NCBI GenBank assembly: GCA_013298025.1 | Contig: JAAFJE010000002.1 | Location: 1 to 64,000, forward strand | DNA from: Cytophagales bacterium | GTDB taxonomy: Bacteria > Bacteroidota > Bacteroidia > Cytophagales > Spirosomataceae | DNA length: 64,000 nucleotides | Direction of reading: 5' to 3' | Shown: piece after piece, positions 33,260 through 40,568 of the stretch | Layout of the letters: every line of letters begins with the position of its first letter | How positions within the stretch are numbered: the first letter of the stretch is position 1 | The notes under the pieces: generated by a model | Seen by the model: only the letters and a program-made list of their open reading frames with translations | Told to the model about the DNA's origin: nothing | The model's database searches: none | Program-made: the position numbers and the translations under genes

Positions 33260-33433
33260 TTATTTACTGGTTTTTTCGGTTTCATATTGAGCCAAAACTT
33301 TATCCCATAAGGTATCGCCACACTCGTCTGGAATCACCACTTCGTTTTCTTCATTGAGCTGAACTTGCTTGGGCTGTATGGCTAATAAAGTGGCCAAATC
33401 TAATTTTTGGAATGTTGTTTCTTTCGTTTCCAT
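33260..33433 (-). CDS. 57-codon acidic small protein in the TetR-PNPOx unit
   Basis: Starts with METKETTFQKLDLATLLAIQ, ends VLAQYETEKTSK, strongly acidic in the middle (NEENEVVIPDECGDTLWDK). It ends 8 bp before the PNPOx start and begins 50 bp after a palindromic operator, so the position is that of a real first gene. No family recognised. It has a single cysteine (DECGD). A partner or carrier protein of the flavoprotein is a guess. Confidence 0.6.
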   Translation of the reverse strand: METKETTFQKLDLATLLAIQPKQVQLNEENEVVIPDECGDTLWDKVLAQYETEKTSK

Positions 33434-33482
33434 GACTTTAGTTTTTTAAATTATTTGGTTTGAATGATTATGCTCTTTTAAG

Positions 33483-33496
33483 ACAGACTGGTCTGT
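33483..33496. promoter_or_regulatory. TetR operator, copy 1
   Basis: ACAGAC-TG-GTCTGT is a perfect inverted repeat, in a longer A/T palindromic context (TTTTAAG / TTTAAAA). It lies between the tetR stop and the small protein gene. The same half-sites recur at 34097-34110. Confidence 0.75.
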
Positions 33497-33515
33497 TTTA
33501 AAAATTATAAAAAAA

Positions 33516-34046
33516 TTAAATTAATCGCTCAACAATCCTACGGGTAGTTTTAATCGTCCATTTGTCTTTGAATACTTTACTGCTTGCCAACGCTCCTTCA
33601 AAGAGAATATATAATTCATCCGCCACATTTTCTTTCTTGATTGGTTCAAGAATTTCGATGAATAATTGACGAATCTTATTTTTATGGGCTTGAATAATGG
33701 CAAGTACATCTTCATTGGATTGTGGAATCTCAGCCGCAATATTTAGAAATTGACAACCATTAAAGTTTGTTTCAGTTGAAAAAGTAAACAAAGAATCAAA
33801 AATGCTCAATACTTTTTCTGGAGGCGTTTGTTTTTGTTCGACCACATTCCGCAAACCCACCATGGCACTTTCGGAGGCATTTTGTAAATACTTTTTCAGC
33901 ATATCTATTTTCGATGGAAAGTGTGCATACAAACTAGCTTTGGCAACACCTGCTTCAGCAATAATTTGGTTGATTCCTGTTGAATTATAGCCTTGTTCGT
34001 AAAATAACCTTGCGGCTGTACTTTCAATATTTTTCTTCGTATCCAT
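33516..34046 (-). CDS. TetR/AcrR-family repressor
   Basis: 176 aa. N-terminal HTH: IESTAARLFYEQGYNSTGINQIIAEAGVAKASLYAHFPSKIDMLKKYL. The C-terminal ligand domain contains FNGCQFLNIAAEIP, as in YxaF/LmrA-like TetR regulators of drug or flavonoid response. Operators flank the gene on both sides, so it represses itself and the downstream small protein-flavoprotein pair. The ligand is unknown. Confidence 0.92.
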   Translation of the reverse strand: MDTKKNIESTAARLFYEQGYNSTGINQIIAEAGVAKASLYAHFPSKIDMLKKYLQNASESAMVGLRNVVEQKQTPPEKVLSIFDSLFTFSTETNFNGCQFLNIAAEIPQSNEDVLAIIQAHKNKIRQLFIEILEPIKKENVADELYILFEGALASSKVFKDKWTIKTTRRIVERLI

Positions 34047-34067
34047 TGTTATCGTTTATTAACACAA

Positions 34068-34075
34068 CAAAGATA
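34068..34075 (-). promoter_or_regulatory. -7 box of tetR
   Basis: Minus strand TATCTTTG matches TAnnTTTG, 22 bp upstream of the ATG at 34046. The operator at 34097-34110 lies about where the -33 element would be. Confidence 0.6.
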
Positions 34076-34096
34076 GCAGTATTTTAGAAAAAACAT

Positions 34097-34110
34097 ACAG
34101 ACCTGTCTGT
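34097..34110. promoter_or_regulatory. TetR operator, copy 2
   Basis: ACAGAC-CT-GTCTGT is a perfect inverted repeat with the same half-sites as copy 1. A wider A/T palindrome (ATTTTAGAAAAAA / TTTTTTCTAAAAT) surrounds it. It covers the -33 region of tetR, as expected for autorepression. Confidence 0.78.
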
Positions 34111-34324
34111 TTTTTCTAAAATATTTTTTACTTACTGAGTATTGATACCAGCGTAGAGATAATAAACCTTTGATAGTTAGAAGGTAATAGACTCACAATA
34201 AGGTATATTTTTGTCAAGGTGCTACCAAACGTTGCGTATTTTTGACCGATAAAGAGAATATCCTTAGAAAAGTATTGGTAGAAATGAGAGAATAAAAGAA
34301 TGAATATCTCGCATTGCCTGCATA

Positions 34325-34363
34325 AAAAAGCTGAATGAAATTACTACTTTCATTCAGCTTTTT
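34325..34363 (-). terminator. Terminator of SDR-hydrolase-AraC operon 2
   Basis: Perfect 16-bp stem AAAAAGCTGAATGAAA / TTTCATTCAGCTTTTT with a 7-base loop. It lies about 70 bp after the AraC stop on the minus strand. Confidence 0.8.
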
Positions 34364-34431
34364 ACGTTGATTATCAATAAAATTCAAAATTATGACGCAA
34401 TTCACTTATACTTAATTACCGCTCATTTTAA

Positions 34432-35322
34432 TTAATTCAAGCTCATTTTTCTAAATTCAACAGGAGTCATTCCTGTCTGCTTTTTGAATAATCGGGTAAA
34501 ATAAGATGGACTTTCAAAACCTAATTCATACGCTATTTCAGCAATGCCTTGTTCTTGCATTTGCAAGAGATGTTTCGCTGATGACACCAAAGAAATATGT
34601 ATTAAATCCATTGCAGTTTTACCTGTTTCCTGCTTCAGCAAATCACTGAGATAGCGGGGCGAAAGAAACATATCTTCGGCTAATTTATTTACCGATGGTA
34701 AGCCATTTTGCTTTAAAGCTCCCTTATCGAAATATGTTTTGAGAAGCTCATTAAATCTTGTAACAGTTTTACCCGTTACTTCTGCCCTATTGATAAATTG
34801 CCTTTTGTAATACCGTTGAGCATACATGAGTATCGAAGCCAAATGACTGATGATAATTTCACGGCTATATTCGTCGGGATTATTGTCGTACTCTGATTTG
34901 ATTTTATCATGCAGTTCCCACATAGTAAACTCTTCCTTTGGCGAAAGATGCAAGGCTTCGTTTACTTCGTAGTCGAAATAGCTATATTTTTCAATGCTTT
35001 TATGCAATTCGTGTCCATTCAAATAATCCTCATGAATCAATAACATAAACCCTTTTTCTTCAAACTGCAAGTTTTTCATTTCGATAATCTGCCGAGGTTT
35101 TACAAATATCATCGAGCCATTGGTATGGTCGTAAGGAGTGCGACCATAGAGAATTACGCCTGATTTTAGTTTTTTAAAACCAATCATATAACAATCGCTT
35201 GTAAACTCTCGGTCGCCCAATGGACAATTCGACTGGCAACCAACCACACTGAAAAGTGGATGTTCGGGCATTGCCCAGCCATTACCACGATGTAATTCGC
35301 TAAGTGTCTTGTAATGTTTCAT
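34432..35322 (-). CDS. AraC-family transcriptional regulator (module 2)
   Basis: 296 aa from the ATG at 35322. An in-frame ATG at 35352 gives ten more residues, but alignment with the paralogue ending at 27867 starts at MKHYKTLSELH. Cupin-like N-terminal region (YMIGFKKLKSGVILYGRTPYDHTNGSMIFV), C-terminal double HTH (SVNKLAEDMFLSPRYLSDLLKQETGK, IAEIAYELGFESPSYFTRLFKKQTGMTPVEFRK). Last gene of an SDR-hydrolase-AraC operon; same gene order as module 1. Confidence 0.9.
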   Translation of the reverse strand: MKHYKTLSELHRGNGWAMPEHPLFSVVGCQSNCPLGDREFTSDCYMIGFKKLKSGVILYGRTPYDHTNGSMIFVKPRQIIEMKNLQFEEKGFMLLIHEDYLNGHELHKSIEKYSYFDYEVNEALHLSPKEEFTMWELHDKIKSEYDNNPDEYSREIIISHLASILMYAQRYYKRQFINRAEVTGKTVTRFNELLKTYFDKGALKQNGLPSVNKLAEDMFLSPRYLSDLLKQETGKTAMDLIHISLVSSAKHLLQMQEQGIAEIAYELGFESPSYFTRLFKKQTGMTPVEFRKMSLN

Positions 35323-35379
35323 GATTTTTTTGAAAGAAAACTTATAACTCATTCAATTATACGAAATATCCCTCTTTTT

Positions 35380-36246
35380 TTAAGCTTGCCGAAGAAATAA
35401 ATTGATGTAAGCACTCACCAAAGTTGGATATTGATGTTGAGGACCATGTCCAGTTTCGTGCAAAATAAGATGTTGGATGGTTGGTGCATTTTTCAATAAT
35501 GGAAACCAGTTTTCAACAGCAAAACTTATATCATTATCACCCGAAACCACAAAGACTGGTGTTTGTAAGGTTTTATAACGTTCTCTTAAATTAAGTTTAT
35601 CTTCTCTAAAAGCTATCGAACCGGCAAAGTATTGTTGTAGAATGTCCTGAGTGGCAGGGATAAGACTGCGGTCTAAGCGTTGGGCAATACGTTCGTGCGA
35701 GGCTTGAGCCAATTGTTTGCTTTTTTCAGAAGATGGTTCAAAGAACAATACATATTCGTCTTCTAAATCGTTGGTAGGCTTCAAGGCTTTTTCAAAAAAG
35801 ATAGGCTGAATTGGAATTTCAGTATTTCCTGGAGGGTTAGTACCCACCAAAACCGTTTTCAACACTCGGTCTGGATACTGGAACATAAGACTTTGAGTAA
35901 CTAAACCTCCATACGACCAACCCAATACGTTAAACTGTTGAATACCTAAATAGTCAAGGAGTTGGATAATTTCTTTGGCTACGTCAATGGTATTTAAAGG
36001 AAGTTCGCCTTCCGAAAGACCAATACCCGAATAGTCGAAAATCGTAACTGTATTTTGAGCCGCTAATCCGTCTAAAAAAAGTGGGTCCCAAGTGTCTAAA
36101 ACACCTCTAAATCTATTCACTAAAACAAGGTGTTCACCAGTACCAAACTGACGATATGCTCTTTTTTTACCATCAATTATGGCAAATTGAGTTGCTGCGG
36201 TTAAGGCTAAAGATTCTTTTTCGGGTAATTCTTGTGTATTTTTCAT
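35380..36246 (-). CDS. Alpha/beta hydrolase
   Basis: 288 aa. Nucleophile elbow GWSYGGLV (Ser), acid in VVSGDNDISF, and His in HETGHGPQ form the triad. VLVNRFRGVLDTWDP, with Arg where the oxyanion HGxP is usual, is slightly atypical. IFDYSGIGLSEG is the standard strand-4 segment. It probably cleaves an ester, lactone or similar bond in the cytosol. It sits between an SDR and an AraC gene with 52 and 27-57 bp gaps. Confidence 0.88.
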   Translation of the reverse strand: MKNTQELPEKESLALTAATQFAIIDGKKRAYRQFGTGEHLVLVNRFRGVLDTWDPLFLDGLAAQNTVTIFDYSGIGLSEGELPLNTIDVAKEIIQLLDYLGIQQFNVLGWSYGGLVTQSLMFQYPDRVLKTVLVGTNPPGNTEIPIQPIFFEKALKPTNDLEDEYVLFFEPSSEKSKQLAQASHERIAQRLDRSLIPATQDILQQYFAGSIAFREDKLNLRERYKTLQTPVFVVSGDNDISFAVENWFPLLKNAPTIQHLILHETGHGPQHQYPTLVSAYINLFLRQA

Positions 36247-36298
36247 CTGAGTTATTTTCTAAATTGTTAAATGATTTGACAGGTTGAGTGAATCAATA

Positions 36299-37123
36299 TT
36301 AATGTCCGTGAGCGGCAATACTTACCTCTTTCCATGCTTCAATTTCTTCAAGGCGATTTTTATATACTTGATTCACCACATGGTAGGCGATTTTTCCTAA
36401 CAGTAATCTTTGTGGTGGATTTTCACTGTTGACTACTTTCAAAATGGCTTCTACGGTAGCTTCTGGTTTCCCCCAAGTCGCTGGATTTTCGCCAGAGGCT
36501 GCAAAGGCTGCACGTACTGGTGCGTAGTCTTCGATGCTGTCGGTAGTTTGGATAGCCGAAGCACCTGCCCATTCTGTGGCAAAACCGTTTGGTTCAATGA
36601 GTGTAAATTTGATTCCTAAGTGAGCTACTTCCGAGGCAATGGTTTCGCTAAGTCCTTCTACAGCAAATTTCGAAGCATTGTACAATCCCAACATAGGCAA
36701 AGTCGTAAGTCCCAAAAAGCTTGATACTTGAATAATATGCCCACTTTTTTGTTGACGCATAATGGGCAGAACTGCTTGAGTCACCCACAAAAGTCCAAAG
36801 AAATTCGTTTCCATTTGGTCTCTGGCTTGCTGCTCGGTCGTTTCTTCTACTGTACCGAATAAACCATAACCAGCATTGTTAATTAAAATATCAATGCCTC
36901 CAAAATGTGTAGCTACTTGACTCACAGCGTTGATTACTTCTTGACGATTGTTTACATCTAATTGTACGGGTAAAATGTTATCGCCATAGGTACTTACAAG
37001 GTCGTCTAAAGCAGCGATGTTGCGGGCTGTTGCGGCTACTTTGTCGCCACGTTTCAAAAATGCTTCTGCCCAAAGTTTTCCAAATCCTCTTGATGCTCCT
37101 GTAATAAAAATTGTCTTGCTCAT
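36299..37123 (-). CDS. Short-chain dehydrogenase/reductase (module 2, paralogue A)
   Basis: 274 aa from the ATG at 37123 (the frame opens 12 codons upstream at 37159, but that codon overlaps the -7 box at 37157). Motifs: TGASRGFGKLWAEAFLKRG, LDVNN, NNAGYGLFG, Ser in QVSSFLG, YNASKFAVEGL, IEPNGFATEW. Close paralogue of the gene at 39429-40250, with the first 30 residues near identical and the promoter region duplicated. First gene of an SDR-hydrolase-AraC operon. Confidence 0.9.
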   Translation of the reverse strand: MSKTIFITGASRGFGKLWAEAFLKRGDKVAATARNIAALDDLVSTYGDNILPVQLDVNNRQEVINAVSQVATHFGGIDILINNAGYGLFGTVEETTEQQARDQMETNFFGLLWVTQAVLPIMRQQKSGHIIQVSSFLGLTTLPMLGLYNASKFAVEGLSETIASEVAHLGIKFTLIEPNGFATEWAGASAIQTTDSIEDYAPVRAAFAASGENPATWGKPEATVEAILKVVNSENPPQRLLLGKIAYHVVNQVYKNRLEEIEAWKEVSIAAHGH

Positions 37124-37156
37124 GATGTCGTTTGTTTTTTGTTTATTTTGATATGA

Positions 37157-37164
37157 CAAAGTTA
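37157..37164 (-). promoter_or_regulatory. -7 box of SDR paralogue A
   Basis: Minus strand TAACTTTG matches TAnnTTTG and is conserved in the duplicate promoter at 40284-40291. It decides the start at 37123. Confidence 0.65.
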
Positions 37165-37182
37165 CTCCAGCCCCTTGCCAAA

Positions 37183-37228
37183 CGACTAACCCATTTCAGC
37201 GGAAGAATAGCACAGAAATACGAAAGAG
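37183..37228. repeat. Conserved upstream block, copy A
   Basis: About 46 bp (beginning CGACTAACCCATTT and ending GAAATACGAAAGAG) upstream of SDR paralogue A. It recurs nearly unchanged at 40309-40354 upstream of paralogue B, beyond what the flanking spacer shows. It is a candidate activator site. Confidence 0.6.
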
Positions 37229-37367
37229 GGAGATTTGTGATAGAACTGTTGATTTGTGCTACAAAAAAAACTGATACATGAGCTTTTCAACAAAGCTATA
37301 TTGAGCTTTCTAACAAAGAAGTCCCATGATTTTCAGATGAACTTTGCAGAAACAAAATTTAAGAAAA

Positions 37368-38267
37368 ATGACAAAGGTTTGGTTTATTACAGGTAGCTCA
37401 AAAGGTTTAGGCAAAAGCCTTGCTTTAGAAGCACTAACAAACGGTGATAAGGTAGTTGCCACCGCAAGAAATGTTTCACAATTAAACGATTTGGTAGCTC
37501 AATTCCCAAATCAGGTATTGGCTCTTCCGCTGGATGTAAGCAATAAGGCTCAGATTGATACTGCTGTTGCAGAAGCAGTAAATCATTTTGGTAAAATTGA
37601 CGTATTGGTCAATAATGCAGGATTTGGTATTACGGGTGCTGCCGAGGCATTTACTGATGAACAAGTTCGTAGTCAGTTAGAAGTGAACTTATACGCTCCT
37701 ATCGAAATCACTCGTGTTGTTTTACCTATTATGCGTAAACAACGTTCTGGACGTATCCTTCAAATCAGTTCTGTTGGTGGACGTGTTGGCAACCCTGGCT
37801 TAACTATGTATCAAGCCGCTAAATTTGGTTTGGCTGGTTTTACCGAAGCACTAAGCAAAGAAGTAGCACCTTTGGGCATCAAAGTAACATCCATTGAACC
37901 AGGCGGTTTTCGTACCGACTGGGCTGGTGCATCTATGAGCTTTGCCGAAGATATCGAGGGTTATGAAACTACTGTCGGTGGTATGAAAGGATATATTTTA
38001 TCAGGGAAATATGTGCCTGTGGGAGACCCAGCCAAAGCTGCTAAAGTAATGTTTGAACTGGCATCGCATCCAGAGCCACCTGTGCATTTGGTATTGGGAA
38101 GCGAGGCAACGGCTATTTTGAGAAGTGCTGACGAAAACCGAAAAGCAGAGTTTGAAAAATGGCTTGCCGTAAGTAACTCTACCGACCACGACGAAGCAGA
38201 GAGTATCTTTGAAACAGAAGAGGGCAGGAAGTTTTTGAGCAGTAAAGGAATTATTGAAAAAGCATAA
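37368..38267 (+). CDS. Short-chain dehydrogenase/reductase (module 3)
   Basis: 299 aa from the ATG at 37368 (a TTG at 37344 is in frame). WFITGSSKGLGKSLALEAL, LDVSN, NNAGFGITG, Ser in QISSVGG, YQAAKFGLAGF and IEPGGFRTDW fit the classical SDR family. The C-terminal extension (STDHDEAESIFETEEGRKFL) is longer than in its neighbours. Divergent from paralogue A, followed by an AraC gene on the same strand. Confidence 0.9.
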   Translation: MTKVWFITGSSKGLGKSLALEALTNGDKVVATARNVSQLNDLVAQFPNQVLALPLDVSNKAQIDTAVAEAVNHFGKIDVLVNNAGFGITGAAEAFTDEQVRSQLEVNLYAPIEITRVVLPIMRKQRSGRILQISSVGGRVGNPGLTMYQAAKFGLAGFTEALSKEVAPLGIKVTSIEPGGFRTDWAGASMSFAEDIEGYETTVGGMKGYILSGKYVPVGDPAKAAKVMFELASHPEPPVHLVLGSEATAILRSADENRKAEFEKWLAVSNSTDHDEAESIFETEEGRKFLSSKGIIEKA

Positions 38268-38278
38268 TTTCTTGTATT

Positions 38279-38314
38279 TCAATCAACGAGCGAATTGATT
38301 CGCTCGTTGATTGA
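38279..38314. terminator. Perfect 17-bp hairpin after the module 3 SDR gene
   Basis: Arms TCAATCAACGAGCGAAT and ATTCGCTCGTTGATTGA with a 2-base loop lie 12 bp after the SDR stop. No T tract follows, so it may be a weak terminator or an mRNA 3'-end stabiliser before the AraC gene 59 bp on. Confidence 0.6.
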
Positions 38315-38372
38315 AAATTCAAAGCTTGTGAAAATTGTATTAATACTGAAAACTGATTAATTTGAACCTAAT

Positions 38373-39215
38373 ATGAAAGCTGAAAACGAAAATCAAAAAC
38401 GTGCGAGTATTACCTATTCTTGCTACTACAAACAAAGCAGAGAAGGTGAGCAGTTTGTGCCTGACCATGTATTGAGTTACCAAATTACAGGCACTTCGAT
38501 TCTCAGCGACGGAAACAGCCAGTATGAATCGGGTGAAGGAACTTTTCGTTTTATCAGACGCAATCAACTTCTAAAATTTAGCAAACATCCACCTGCTAAT
38601 GGTGAATACCAATCACTGAGTATTTTCTTTACACAAGAAACTTTAAAAAGTTTTAGTTTAGCCTACGAAGTACTCTCTGAACAAAAGCCACACGAGCAGT
38701 TTATATTTAGCCTACAAACAAATTCTTTACTCCAAAGTTATGCCAATTCCTTGCTGACTTATCGACAAAGTACCATTTTGGAAAACGCCCAAATGGTTGA
38801 TATAAAGCTATATGAAGGGATTTTGCTACTATTACAAACCAATCCTGCCTTAAAGGATATTTTGTTTGATTTTAATGACCCACACAAAATTGATTTGGAG
38901 TCATTCATGAATAAAAATTATCATTTCAATGTTCATTTAGAGCGTTTTGCCTATCTTACTGGTAGAAGTCTGGCAACTTTCAAAAGGGATTTTGAGAAAG
39001 TATTTGGTGTTTCTCCAAGGCATTGGTTACAACAAAAACGCCTCAAAGAAGCCTATTATCTTATCCATGAAAAGGGAAAAATAGCCTCAGACATTTACCT
39101 CGATTTAGGCTTTGAAGATTTATCCCATTTCTCTTTTGCCTTTAAAAAAGCGTATGGTGTTGCACCAACTAAACTAATATCCATTCAAGATAACAGCCTT
39201 CATTCTTCAAACTGA
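38373..39215 (+). CDS. AraC-family transcriptional regulator (module 3, distinct subtype)
   Basis: 280 aa. The N-terminal region (HVLSYQITGTSILSDGNSQYESGEGTFRFIRRNQLLKFSKHP) is the ExsA/YbfI-type sensing domain, unlike the other two AraC proteins here. The HTH region is NVHLERFAYLTGRSLATFKRDFEKVFGVSPRHWL and IASDIYLDLGFEDLSHFSFAFKKAYGVAPTKL. It probably controls the adjacent SDR gene. Confidence 0.9.
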   Translation: MKAENENQKRASITYSCYYKQSREGEQFVPDHVLSYQITGTSILSDGNSQYESGEGTFRFIRRNQLLKFSKHPPANGEYQSLSIFFTQETLKSFSLAYEVLSEQKPHEQFIFSLQTNSLLQSYANSLLTYRQSTILENAQMVDIKLYEGILLLLQTNPALKDILFDFNDPHKIDLESFMNKNYHFNVHLERFAYLTGRSLATFKRDFEKVFGVSPRHWLQQKRLKEAYYLIHEKGKIASDIYLDLGFEDLSHFSFAFKKAYGVAPTKLISIQDNSLHSSN

Positions 39216-39428
39216 TAATAGTTTGGGAATGAAGGCTAAAGTATTACCATGCAATTGAGTCACCCAAATACCCGATGGTGGCATATAGATTGGGGACTTT
39301 ACCCATTTTTTTCTCGACCTGTGTTAAAATTTGCTTCATGCCTCAGTGGCAGGAACTTGAATCGATTTCATGTGAGTTTAATTTAAAAATTTTGACTGTA
39401 ATGATGGAGTGTAATCGTTAATAAATAC

Positions 39429-40250
39429 TTAGCCATGAGCCTCTACCGAAACATCATTCCATTCTTTCCAAGTTTGGAGTTTTTCGGCATATACTCTTTG
39501 GGTTTTCTGATAACCCACTTTTCCAAGGAAAAGGCGTAATGGAGGATTTTGACTATCAATCAATTTCAAAATAGCAGGAACTGTAGCTTCGGGTTTGCCA
39601 TAGTCTTCTGGTAATAAGCCTTCTGTAGTCGCCAATCCAGCTCTCACTGAATCATAAGCTTCGATAGCCTTACTCTGCACTGCCGAACTTCCACCAAAAT
39701 CAGTCGCATAGCCGTTTGGCTCTATCAAGGTTACATGAATATCCAAGTCTTTTACTTCATCAGCCAACGACTCTGTAAGACCCTCTACTGCAAATTTGGT
39801 TGCATTATAAATACCCAAAGTTGGTAATGTCCAAACGCCTAATACACTCGAAAGCTGAATGATATGCCCGTGTCCTTGTTCTCTAAAAATGGGCAAAGCT
39901 GCCTGAGTAATCCAAAGAGTACCAAAGACATTGGTATTAAAAACATCCTTCACATCATCTTCTGCTACTTCTTCGATTGCTCCAAATACGCCGTAACCTG
40001 CATTGTTAATAACTACATCAAGTCCTCCAAAATATGTTTTGGCCTTGTTTACCGCTTCAAAGCTGGCGTTTCTGTTTGTAATGTCTAATTCAATCGGTAA
40101 AAACTGTTCTCCGTATTGTTCTACCAAGTATTGCAATCCGCTGATGTTGCGTGAGGTTGCAGCTACTTTGTCGCCACGTTTCAAAAATGCTTCTGTCCAA
40201 AGTTTACCAAATCCTCTTGATGCGCCAGTTATAAAAATTGTCTTGCTCAT
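39429..40250 (-). CDS. Short-chain dehydrogenase/reductase (paralogue B)
   Basis: 273 aa from the ATG at 40250. TGASRGFGKLWTEAFLKRG, LDITN, NNAGYGVFG, QLSSVLG, YNATKFAVEGL, IEPNGYATDF. The N-terminus and upstream DNA are nearly identical to paralogue A, whereas the body has diverged, so the duplication is not recent or the ends are under conversion. No hydrolase or AraC gene follows; it stands alone. Confidence 0.9.
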   Translation of the reverse strand: MSKTIFITGASRGFGKLWTEAFLKRGDKVAATSRNISGLQYLVEQYGEQFLPIELDITNRNASFEAVNKAKTYFGGLDVVINNAGYGVFGAIEEVAEDDVKDVFNTNVFGTLWITQAALPIFREQGHGHIIQLSSVLGVWTLPTLGIYNATKFAVEGLTESLADEVKDLDIHVTLIEPNGYATDFGGSSAVQSKAIEAYDSVRAGLATTEGLLPEDYGKPEATVPAILKLIDSQNPPLRLFLGKVGYQKTQRVYAEKLQTWKEWNDVSVEAHG

Positions 40251-40283
40251 GATGTTGTTCGTTTTTTGTTTATTTTGATATGA

Positions 40284-40291
40284 CAAAGTTA
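40284..40291 (-). promoter_or_regulatory. -7 box of SDR paralogue B
   Basis: Minus strand TAACTTTG, in the same position relative to the ATG as in paralogue A. Confidence 0.65.
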
Positions 40292-40308
40292 CTCCACCTC
40301 TACCACAG

Positions 40309-40354
40309 ACGACTAACCCATTTTAGCGGAAGAATAGCACAGAAATACGAAAGA
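40309..40354. repeat. Conserved upstream block, copy B
   Basis: Copy of the block at 37183-37228 with one substitution seen (CCCATTTT for CCCATTTC), upstream of the duplicate -7 box. It probably binds one of the nearby AraC regulators. Confidence 0.6.
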
Positions 40355-40476
40355 GTATTTTTGTAAAATAATCGTACAGATAATGGCTTTGGACTATTGA
40401 AGCTAAGAATCAAATGAAGGCTTTAAACAGCGAACGAAATGCTCTTTATCATTCCTAAGCAGTATGTTGAGGCTAC

Positions 40477-40522
40477 AACCTCAGTACTACTGCAAATGCT
40501 TGTTAGTGTTGTGGTTTTTTGA
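40477..40522 (+). repeat. Diverged copy of the terminator-like repeat
   Basis: ACCTCAGTACTACTGCAAAT then GCTTGTTAGTGTTGTGG and a T run matches the hairpin at 27784-27830 in order and spacing, with several changes that weaken its stem. Not next to a plus-strand gene end, so it is not acting as an obvious terminator here. Confidence 0.5.
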
Positions 40523-40568
40523 TGAATCTAGGTAAAAATGGTTAATTTTACACAAATCATAAATTAAT

